A stretch of DNA of 10,551 nucleotides from Gryganskiella cystojenkinii (lineage: Eukaryota > Mortierellomycota > Mortierellomycetes > Mortierellales > Mortierellaceae). The DNA is taken from contig JAAAIG010000938.1 in NCBI GenBank assembly GCA_015852425.1, positions 2,880-13,430 of the forward strand, read 5' to 3'. Positions within the stretch are counted from its first letter, which is position 1. Each line of letters opens with the position of its first letter. Positions 1-7,740 of this stretch are shown piece by piece. Position numbers and translations under genes: made by a program. Below the pieces are notes generated by a model. That model saw only the letters and a program-made list of their open reading frames with translations, was not told the DNA's origin and made no database searches.

Positions 1-558
1 CTCTTCCCATGTCTTCACATGCGTCAACGAACGCCATCGAGCTTGGATCGCTGGTACACCACAGTGGCGGCACGGCAAGAAAAACGACTTTATTTGTTTT
101 CTCGGCTGGATGACCTAAATTCGACATAGCGGTGTATTTTTCATTGATGGGATGCCTCTTTTGTTTTGTACCGTGGAGCAACAGCATTAACAACGAAATG
201 ACAAGATTGTGGGCAAGGGAACGAAAAGAAAGTGTCATGTTGGTGTGTCAGGGGTGTGGAAGCATCTGTGGAAAGTGTACATGCGTGGGCTACAAAAAAA
301 AAATCCGCCAGCTGGAAAGACTAAGGGTCCTTGCGGCGACGACGACGAAAGCGTGAACAAATGAAAAAAGAAAGCCATGATATTCGGGATGAATAACCTT
401 CATTCTTCATTATTAGTCTCCCTGGAATTGGACTGTTTTCCTTTGTTGCTGCAGGTACCAAAGCATTATCCCTCGGTTTCATTCAAAAGCGAAGAATCAA
501 ACAGAAACCCAATATCGGCTGACAACTGTGTTAGCCGATCTTTGTTGGTTGGCCAATA

Positions 559-590
559 GACGTTTTGTTTTGTTTTGTTTGTTTGTCCAA
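559..590. repeat. TTTTG / TTTG simple repeat
   Basis: A run of TTTTG units passes into TTTG units just after position 559. This is ordinary microsatellite-type sequence with no coding signal on either strand. Confidence 0.7.
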
Positions 591-689
591 CATTCCAGTA
601 AACCGATTCCTCCTCGAGTCGCAAGTTGTACGCCGTCCAAATCAAAATGGTCAAACAGAATCTTTTTTTTTTCGCCCAAGAAATTCGGC

Positions 690-710
690 GGTCAGTGGTC
701 AGTGGTCAGT
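690..710. repeat. Three tandem copies of GGTCAGT
   Basis: The heptamer GGTCAGT occurs three times head to tail (690-696, 697-703, 704-710) and is followed by the partial unit CAG. The copies are exact. It lies in the gene-poor left region, so a regulatory role is possible but unsupported. Confidence 0.85.
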
Positions 711-1051
711 CAGGTCCCAAGTGTCGAACAAGCTTTTCTTGTCCAAATGCCCCCGCTGGTGCAGCATCCATTTCCCTCTCCCGTTGTCTGGAGGGATGGA
801 CTGCAATGAAGCCTCTCTTCCAGAAAACATGACAAAAATCAAGTGAGGAGAAGCGAAGAAGCAAAACAAGAAAACAACTTCTTGTTGATGACTTGTTGTT
901 TCTGGTCAAAAGTTCAATTTTTTCCTCTTGACTCGCTGCACGGATCATTTTCATTTTTTGGAGATCTAAAAATGTGATGGGCAAAGCTGAGGGCAGAATC
1001 GATGCCCATGCATCTGCGTCGACGCTGCCGTTTTTTGGAGCGTCTTTTTCA

Positions 1052-1057
1052 TTTATT
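1052..1057 (-). terminator. Probable MSH1 polyadenylation signal
   Basis: Read on the minus strand this is AATAAA, about 63 nt downstream of the MSH1 stop codon. That is a normal distance for a fungal 3' UTR. Confidence 0.55.
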
Positions 1058-1119
1058 TCTCGTATCTTTTATCTGATGTCGGGTTCGAGAAAACGATAAA
1101 CAATGAAAAATAAATCGGC

Positions 1120-4100
1120 TCAGATCGTGTCTCGCTGTCGAAGGACCTCCAACACCTTTGTCGAGACATCGATCGCACTCGCGGGCATACCCGCCAATTT
1201 CGCAACATGAATGCCATGCGATTGACGACACACTCCAGGTAGGACCTGATGAATGTACACAAATGATCCATCCCCTTGCGGTTCCAATGTGGTCTGGTAG
1301 CATCGAACTCTCTCCATCGCCGCCTGGCCTTCCCATGATCGGTCCAGTGCGCCACTGAGTTTTGCCATATCCTTTCCAGTGCTGACTCTAGACTCGAGGG
1401 TGGGGATATCAAGGGCTGCTCCAGACATATCCGCTAGCTCGTGATAATGCGTTGCAAACAAGGTCCTGCACTTGTTGACATTGTAGAGGTGGTGCAACGT
1501 TGCATAAGCTATCGCGCACCCGTCCAAAGTCGATGTCCCACGTCCGACTTCGTCCATGATCACGAGCGAGCGTTCGGTGGCATGTTGGAGAATCGAAGCC
1601 GTCTCTGTCATCTCGACCATGAATGTTGATTGGGAGTTGGCCAAGTTATCCGCGCCGCCAAGCTAGTAGGAGGTTGGCAATATAGAATAATAAGGAATGT
1701 GTCAGCACGTATAACTTTTTTTTTTGCGATCAGAGCTCCAACGACCTTCCAGACGCAATTGATCCAACCACACGTATTGCGATCAACTTACCCTGCTAAA
1801 TACTTTGTCAACAATCCCGAGTTCAGCTCGAGCGGCGGGAACAAAACAACCCATTTGGGCCATGATGGTCAAGATGGCGTTCTGGCGGAGGAACGTGCTC
1901 TTGCCGCCCATATTCGGTCTATCGATCGATCATATACATGCATCTCGATATTAGCAACCACGAGCGTGTTAGAATCGTACCACCCAAGCTGTACCAATCA
2001 ACATGTTATGTGGAGCTTACCCTGTCAAAAGCCAAATCAACTCCTCCTGGCCGACTGTGCAATGATTCTCAACAAACTGTCGTCCTTCATCCTGTAACGC
2101 CAATTCTACAACAGGGTGTCGGCCCGAAGTGACCAATGTCTTTTGTGTGCCGTTGAGGATCGGCCGGACATAATGTCGTTCCAGCATCATATTTGCAAAC
2201 GCCAACAGCACGTCCAGTTGAGCGATATATCGGCAGTTTTGTACAATCGCTGTACTCTCCTCCAATATCTCTGCTCTAGTTGCACTAAGGATGCTCTTTT
2301 CCTGCTGGACAATCTGTGCCTCTATCCGTTCGATCGAGTCCATCATCTCGGAGAGGATCTGAGTTCAAGTATAAAACAGTAGGAATAATGAATTAATCAC
2401 GAAAAGACATTTTCATTTCATTTCTTAAGAAAGGCAAGGCGATAGATATGAATCCTTACCGGAACTTGATATCGCACTTTGGTTTTCCGTTGGTCCTGAT
2501 GCGAGACATCGACTACCTTGTCATCCAAGATAGCTTTTAACCGTTCCGCGGCGCCTGAACTTCTCAATTCCACGATATGTCGATATCCAAACGACGACTT
2601 GATTTCAAAAGTTTTCGCACCTCCGAGATAAGTCACCCATCGATCCAACATGGCCTTCTTGCGGTGCTTGAGTGTCTTGAGTTGATTGTGCAGCTCCAAT
2701 AGTTCCGGGCTAACGTCCTCATTGATGAACCCGTAGTCCTGATCCTGCTCCATACTATCGTCAACTACATTCCGAATCAATTCGCAAATGTGCTCCAGTC
2801 CTTGGATGTTTTCCGCCGCATCTTGGACAAAGGTTGGCAGTATCGCCGAGTTGGAATCCTTGCCTGAACCTGTTGTATGCTGGACGAGCGAGATTTTGTC
2901 TAACATTCGAGTCTTGATCTTTTGCAGGGCCTCCAACGTTACGCGGATCGAGACTAGATCCATAGGGTCAATCCGACCAAGGGACAGCTTTTGAATCGCT
3001 CGCTGAGCGTCTCGACACTCGGTGAGGTACACTTCCATATCGTGCATTAGATGACTGTCCTGACCTAGAAACTCGACCATGTCCAATCGACTGTTGATTT
3101 GGTCAATGTTTGTGAGTGGCGAAGCTAATCGTGACAAGTAGAGTACAAGTGTTAATGTGGCTGCAAATCAGCGGACGAAAATCGGACCTCCACAAGACCA
3201 AGATTTCCTGATCCTTACTTAACCAGTCGGACAACAATCTTGACCCAGCTTTCGTCTTTGTCCTGTCCAGATGATACAACAGACTACCCATCCGACTTGA
3301 ATCTCTGAGTGTCCGAACAAGTTCCAAGGCTTCGATCGTATTCCGATCAATCTTCATGATTGAATCATTTTGCCACTCGACCGGCTTCTGTACCACAGGC
3401 TTGCGTCCCATCTGCGTATGATTCACATAGCGCAGAATCGCCATACAAGCTGTCTGCGCTCGATTCGAAAACTCTTCCAGATGCTGCGGATCAAAATCCA
3501 GTTGCTCCTCCGCGTCTTTCAAGATTTGGTTTTCATTCTGGATCGCCATTTGAGCCGCGGTCCGCATGGTTTCGTAGCTGACCACGAAATGACCCAGTCG
3601 TTCGATCGTCTGGACGACCTCATGGTCCGGTTCGAGTTTCAAGTTCTCATTGAGGATAATCTCCCGGGGTCGAATCCTGGCCAGATCATTCGGGAAGGAC
3701 TCGTAGGTCGTCTCTTGCGTAAAAAAGTCGCCCGTCGAGATATCCAACCAGGACAGACCCAGCAGTCGACTCGACTTGTCCGTCGCTACGGCCAACAACC
3801 AATTGTTTTCGCCTTGATCCATAAATTGCTCGTCGATCAATGTCCCCGAGGTGATGATTCGATGAACAGATCGACGAAAAGATTTTGTCCGCGCACCGTC
3901 TTCCTGCTCCTGAAACTGTTCACATAGCGCAACCTTGAGATGGTGTTTCGCAACCAGAGTTTCGAGATGTTTATCGAGTTGACGGATTGGAAACCCTGTA
4001 AAAGGGACAAGTTCGCCTCCAAAGGACTTTGTCACGACCTTGAGATTCAGCAGTGGACCGTACTCTGAGGCATTGTGGTCGTAGAGCTAATGTTTTTCAA

Positions 4101-4876
4101 CGAGCAATGGATTGGTTAACTCAATAGGCACCAAAAAGAGAGACGAAGCAATTTAGGGTAAGAGGGCTGTGTGTTGTATCTACTTCATAGAACTCTCCAA
4201 CCCGAACCAAGAGGACACAGTCAGCATAGCTCGCTTCCAATTCCAAGATCTGTCGTCTCAGCGGTGTGAGCTTTTTCTTGGGCTCTGTATGAACTACTGT
4301 CGTTTTCGCGGCCATTCCAGGTTCGTCAGACAGAGATGTCGGTGCCTTTTTCCGCGTCCTCTTGTTTGACGCCTTTGTAGTCTCTTCAGCTAGGGTTGGT
4401 TCATGCATTGATGGTAGTTCTGATAGGGATATTGCTGCTGTTGCTGCAGATCTGGTTGTAGGGTTGACAAAGACTGTTGGGTTTGGGTTCACGCTTTGAA
4501 GATCGTCCAGGGTAAGAATAGATTTTTTTGGACCTGGTCGCTTCGCCATCACGACACGTTCGAGAGAGAAATTCTTTTCCGAGTCATGGTCAAACTTTTT
4601 CCGCCGCAGGAACTGAGGAGTAGAGGGACGGAGGGATCCTGAGGAATGAAGTTGTCGGTGTTGATGTTGAATGCCAAGAGGCGAGTGGTGACGATTGGTG
4701 GCAAGTCGAGTCAGTTTCGTTGTTCCTGAGACAGGTCGAATGAGAATAAGGTCATGCAAGGCTGCGGCAAGACAACACAGCTGGGGCGCAGGATCACGAC
4801 GACGCAGTATTCGTGAGTCAGTCATGACAGAGCGCGTGAATTGCGTGATGGGCCGTCTACATGAAGAGGGATTCAT
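1120..4876 (-). CDS. MSH1: Mitochondrial DNA mismatch-repair protein MutS homologue 1
   Basis: This six-exon gene encodes about 1077 aa: exons 4876-4184, 4086-3219, 3124-2460, 2358-2021, 1918-1792 and 1662-1120. All junctions are GT..AG and keep frame; introns are 94-129 nt. The Arg-rich, acid-poor N-terminus (1 to about 80, RQLHSS near 74-79) looks like a mitochondrial presequence. A basic low-complexity linker follows, then the MutS mismatch-binding domain with FYE at 229-231 and FTGFP near 260. Connector, core and clamp regions follow, then RHPVVE. The ATPase has GPNMGGKS (855-862), STFMVEM (909-915), [13 protein letters not shown] (933-945) and FATHYHEL (966-973). MutS-family proteins bind mismatches and couple this to ATP; MSH1 does so on mitochondrial DNA. 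Length is close to yeast Msh1 (about 960 aa) plus a longer linker. No MSH4/5-like loss of domain I and no nuclear MSH6 PWWP or PIP motif is seen, and no catalytic residue is missing. ATGs at residues 18 and 110 are alternative starts. Confidence 0.94.
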
Positions 4877-5055
4877 GCTTGACGCATGCGAGGGAATTTC
4901 AATGCCAAGCAGAAGACGTGAAGTCGAAGGTGGATTAAAGCTTTACTCGAGGCAAAGGAGCCTATTGATATTCGCAGTCACACTTTTGAAAGATATAAAC
5001 TCATGGACGAAAGAAAAAAAGATCCCTCCTCTTTCCATCAAAATCATTTTTCACA
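4877..5055. promoter_or_regulatory. Shared divergent promoter of MSH1 and GUK1
   Basis: The MSH1 start codon (4876, minus) and the GUK1 start codon (5056, plus) are only 179 bp apart, so both promoters and 5' UTRs must overlap here. A TATAAA at 4994-4999 lies about 57 bp upstream of the GUK1 ATG and could position its transcription start, or be part of its leader. No other motif is strong enough to name. Confidence 0.7.
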
Positions 5056-6249
5056 ATGTCTGAAGGTACCACATGATGGACATACCTGACAGCAACTCAA
5101 GGGGCAAGGACACACTCAGGACAGACAGACGGACAGACAACAATACCGGACAACACATGGACCCTGTGACCCACAGTGGAGCATCACCTTTGTCCTTGGA
5201 TGAATGACAGTCCACCCGGCTGACTTTGTCTCTTTCCTTGTCTAATTGAATGCACAACAGTCAAGGCCCTCTCAAGACCCATCGTCATCTCTGGTCCCTC
5301 CGGTGCCGGAAAGTCGACCTTCTTGAAGCGCCTCTTTGCCGAGTACCCCAACAAGTTTGGTTTTTCCATCTCCAGTAAGTCTCTCTCCCTACTTGTTTAC
5401 CTACTCTCTTCTTTTCTTTTTTGATGGTTTCTTCAAGGATCAACGCTTTGACGAAACACTCCTATCTTTTCTTTTTTCTTTTTGGTGTCCAGACACCACC
5501 CGTGCCCCCCGTGCCGGTGAGTCTCACGGTGTCGAGTATTACTTTTTGACCCGGGAACAGTTCTTGGAGGGCGTTAAGAACGGTGATTTCATTGAGCACG
5601 CCGAGTTCTCTGGAAACCTCTACGGAACCACTGTCCAGGGCGTTCGCAGTGTTGCTGAGCGTGGCCAGATCTGCATCTTGGATATCGATATGCAGGTAAA
5701 CAATTACTACTGCTACCAATCCGGCACTGAAATCGAAATACTCAAAAGGACAACAGACCATGTAGAAACTAGGATATTACTGACTGTTCTCAACTTACCG
5801 TTTTTCTCGTCTATCTATTTCTTTTCCGGGTGGATAACAGGGAGTCAAGCTGGTCAAGAACACCAACTTGAACCCTTACTACCTCTCGGTTCAGCCCCCC
5901 TCGATCGAGGAGTTGGAGAGACGTCTCCGTGCTCGTGGTACCGAGACTGAGGAGTCCCTCCGGAGCCGTTTGGCTGCTGCCCAGGGTGAGCTCGACTATG
6001 CTGCTGAGGAGGGCGCCTATGACGAGACCATTATCAATGATGACCTTGAGGTTGCTTATGCCAGGTTTAAGGATTTCATCAACCGAGGTAACGACAAAAA
6101 AAAAAAAAAAAGAGATAGATGCCTCGCACGCTTGCTTTTTTGGGTCATCATGAAAATTGCTTTGGCAACGGTTTTGTCTTCCAGGGCACCTACTAACAGT
6201 TTTTCTTCCTTTATCTCTTTATTTGCTTTGCATCGTAGTCACTGCTTAA
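5056..6249 (+). CDS. GUK1: Guanylate kinase (ATP:GMP phosphotransferase)
   Basis: Converts GMP plus ATP to GDP plus ADP, an essential cytosolic step in guanine nucleotide supply. Five exons: 5056-5065, 5261-5374, 5493-5695, 5841-6087, 6239-6249. They give 194 aa, close to yeast Guk1 (187 aa). The P-loop GPSGAGKS is at residues 15-22 and the GMP site is [13 protein letters not shown] (39-51). Ser41, Arg45, Arg48 and Tyr57 stand where yeast has Ser35, Arg39, Arg42 and Tyr51. [13 protein letters not shown] and ILDIDMQG follow, then the lid region [13 protein letters not shown]. The ATG at 5056 was chosen because no ATG upstream of the P-loop is in frame in exon 2; splicing its 10-nt coding exon gives [18 protein letters not shown]. 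The last exon adds only VTA and the stop; its intron carries a TACTAAC branch site at 6191-6197 and a pyrimidine tract before the acceptor. The GMP-site motif reads SN where yeast has SS, probably neutral. Confidence 0.95.
5117..5141. repeat. GACA-type microsatellite in GUK1 intron 1
   Basis: A short run of GACA/GACG units lies inside the first GUK1 intron (5066-5260). It is simple-sequence DNA with no coding meaning. Confidence 0.6.
6096..6111 (+). repeat. A16 homopolymer in GUK1 intron 4
   Basis: Sixteen consecutive A residues begin eight bases into intron 4. The tract should be length-variable and prone to sequencing or assembly error. It affects the protein only if the intron is retained, where it would encode five lysines. 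Confidence 0.85.
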
Positions 6250-6343
6250 ATTATACACAAACGATGATAGACAGAGGATGAAAAAAACGGGTGACTACTG
6301 AATCCAGGACCTCGCGACGGCTATTTCATGGGAGCCAGGATGC

Positions 6344-6349
6344 AATAAA
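6344..6349 (+). terminator. Probable GUK1 polyadenylation signal
   Basis: An AATAAA lies about 95 nt downstream of the GUK1 stop codon and runs into an AT-rich stretch. This fits a short fungal 3' UTR ending near 6360-6380. Confidence 0.55.
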
Positions 6350-6840
6350 TATATATCATATAAAAACGGAATACCATTGAGTATCAACCTCTGCAGAATT
6401 CAACTTGTCACCAGCATGAGGACAGCTCGCTGAACAGCGCCATGGTTCGATCTCTCTTGTGCAAAAGAAAGACTAGTCACCAGACCAGATTGACAAAACT
6501 TGTCTGCATAGCACCTCTCCTCTCCTTGGATCAAGGACACAACCACAAAGGTTTTAGTCGTTGACTCTTTCGACTCTATGATAAAAGGGAGCGAAGAAAA
6601 AGAAAAAAAAAGGACGGCGGAGGGTGATCATGAATGCTCTTCATTTATGAGACGGTGCTGCCAACATTAAACGTTTCTTGCCATGGTACTGTTACTGCGT
6701 ATCATCAACCCTGCTTGACGGTTGACCTGGTGCTGAGTATTTGTCGGTTGGTTGGTCCTGGACGACGGAGTAGAAAGGGAAAGGAGGGGATTTTTATGGC
6801 AACGCAGTTGCGCGACTGCTCTCGGATCGTCTGAAAAACT

Positions 6841-6905
6841 GTGGATCCACAGGCACAACAGCGGAAGTACACAGTGTACTCATAGTCCAATAGTCCAACG
6901 TACGT
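6841..6905. repeat. Cluster of short palindromes and a tandem octamer
   Basis: Four perfect symmetric or tandem elements lie within 65 bp. They are GTGGATCCAC (6841-6850), AGTACAC-A-GTGTACT (6866-6880), TAGTCCAA repeated twice (6883-6898) and ACGTACGT (6898-6905). The symmetry is directly visible; any protein-binding role is speculation. Confidence 0.7.
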
Positions 6906-7080
6906 CTGCATTTCAGAAATTGACTAAGGTCCCTATGTTGGTGCTGAAAGAAATCCTATTAGTGCGGGTACCATACGCAGCAAAACAGTACAAACCAAAA
7001 CATGCTAGACGGGCTGGCACATCAAACGAATGTGGTTGGAAGGTGAGAGGATGTTAATGTCATCCCTGACCATGATGGCA

Positions 7081-7252
7081 AGATGGTGCAACTCCTTGAA
7101 CGACCTTCTGCCTTGGCCGAACAAAGCGCCCATCTATTGCAGATCATAGCCCGCCGCCAGGTCTTCATCGGCAGCTCGCAGAAGACCTGGCTGAATGAAG
7201 GGATCAAGACACGCTTAATCAGCTGTTCATCCTGACTGAACTACAAGCGGCA
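7081..7252 (+). repeat. Direct repeat, copy 1 (172 bp)
   Basis: This segment matches 7293-7463 with seven substitutions and one 1-bp indel, about 95% identity by eye. The copies are in the same orientation at a 212-bp period, with 40 bp of unrelated spacer between them. No terminal inverted repeats or clear target-site duplications flank the pair. Confidence 0.92.
7156..7191. repeat. Hairpin in repeat copy 1 (11-bp stem, 14-nt loop)
   Basis: GCCAGGTCTTC at 7156-7166 is the exact reverse complement of 7181-7191, separated by 14 nt. Confidence 0.8.
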
Positions 7253-7292
7253 CCATCATTGCACGAAGGACTCGTTACAAGCCTGTATACCT

Positions 7293-7463
7293 AGATGGTG
7301 CAACTCCTTGCCCGACCTTCTGCCTTGGCCGAACAAAGCGCCCATCTATTGCAGGTCATAGCACGCCACCAGGTCTTCATCGGCAGCTCTCAGAAGACCT
7401 GGCTGAATGAAGGGATCAAGACACGCTTAATCAACTGTTCATCCTGACGAACTACAAGCGGCA
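7293..7463 (+). repeat. Direct repeat, copy 2 (171 bp)
   Basis: Second copy of the unit at 7081-7252. It lacks one T near its end (CTGACGAAC here against CTGACTGAAC in copy 1), which changes the downstream reading frame. Confidence 0.92.
7369..7402. repeat. Hairpin in repeat copy 2 (10-bp stem, 14-nt loop)
   Basis: CCAGGTCTTC at 7369-7378 pairs with GAAGACCTGG at 7393-7402. The loop differs by one base from copy 1, while the ten core stem pairs are unchanged. Only the outermost pair of copy 1 is lost here. Confidence 0.8.
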
Positions 7464-7740
7464 GTAATACATCGCGACACTCCAGGGTGATAATCAACAG
7501 GCGACATGAGGCACTTGAGGTCGATTGGTGCTTCATAGGGAGGTGATTAGGAAAGATAAGAGAGGGCACGAGCCGCGAAACGACTTCGCGCATTCCGTCA
7601 CCGTTTGTTCTAAGCCACGTTCTGCGTCAGGTGATCAGTTGATGATATATCATTAACGCGTAGCACTGCACATGGCCTCATCACTTCAAACCATCAACAG
7701 GAATAATTAACAACACCTCGCTGTCACCAACCCAGTCCAG
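7464..7740 (+). promoter_or_regulatory. Upstream region of the PD-(D/E)XK-type gene
   Basis: This 277-bp stretch separates repeat copy 2 from the ATG at 7741 and must contain the promoter and 5' leader of that gene. It holds two symmetric elements: CGCGAA-ACGAC-TTCGCG (7574-7590) and the 12-bp palindrome ATGATATATCAT (7642-7653). No clear TATA box or named factor site is seen. Confidence 0.45.

Larger units (their letters stand above)
1..1119. other. Left gene-poor region
   Basis: I find no gene here that I can defend. The longest open stretches are 60-95 codons, low in complexity or rich in Cys, Ser and Phe, and none shows a recognisable domain. At the very left edge (1-129) several frames are open on both strands, so the end of a gene lying outside the window cannot be excluded. 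The minus-strand frame there contains a CxxC pair (CRHC), which is too little to call. The visible content is simple sequence: TTTTG-type repeats, homopolymer A and T tracts, and a triplicated 7-mer. The right end, about 1050-1119, is the 3' flank of the minus-strand MSH1 gene. Confidence 0.6.
6250..7080. other. Intergenic region between GUK1 and the repeat pair
   Basis: After the GUK1 3' end no convincing gene is visible. Plus-strand frames at 6634-6834 and 6752-7057 are open for 66 and 101 codons but resemble no family I know and lack good splice or start context. The first contains the octapeptide ICRLVGPG (6739-6762), which recurs in the gene at 7741. A cluster of perfect palindromes sits at 6841-6905. 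The stretch may hold decayed coding sequence, but nothing intact. Confidence 0.5.
7047..7447 (+). pseudogene. Relic of an unrecognised coding sequence, present twice
   Basis: A plus-strand frame opens after a stop at 7044-7046 and runs to a TGA at 7233-7235. It contains DVNVIPDHDGKMVQLLERPS and continues as a Leu/Gln-rich helical stretch and GSSQKTWLNEG. The second repeat copy carries the same frame from ATG 7295 to TGA 7445-7447, with E to A, I to V, R to H and S to N changes. Both frames are about 50-60 codons and stop abruptly. In copy 1 a different frame is open across the end of the repeat (a segment including LNQLFILTELQAA), which suggests a frameshifted remnant of a longer protein. I do not recognise the family with confidence. 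It resembles a linker segment of fungal multi-copy proteins, but that is only an impression. It could also be non-coding repeat DNA. Confidence 0.3.

Noticed and set aside
1..129. Left-edge open frames as a truncated gene
   Set aside because: Several frames on both strands are open over this short stretch and none has a recognisable motif, so the choice would be arbitrary.
1630..2097. A 155-codon plus-strand open frame
   Set aside because: It crosses two MSH1 introns and three exons on the opposite strand and has no recognisable features.
3370..3927. A 185-codon plus-strand open frame
   Set aside because: It is antisense to MSH1 exon 2, which has clear MutS homology. Its composition is what the complement of that exon would give, and it shows no domain of its own.
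5336..5950. A continuous 204-codon plus-strand frame through GUK1 exon 3
   Set aside because: It reads through introns 2 and 3 and is out of frame with exons 2 and 4. Only the exon 3 part ([10 protein letters not shown] to DIDMQ) is real guanylate kinase.
6440..6460. GGTTCGATCTC resembling a tRNA T-loop
   Set aside because: No matching acceptor, D-arm or anticodon stem could be found around it on either strand.
6752..7057. A 101-codon plus-strand open frame
   Set aside because: No family resemblance, no convincing splice context, and a basic, Cys-containing mixed composition. It may include decayed coding DNA but is not supported as a gene.
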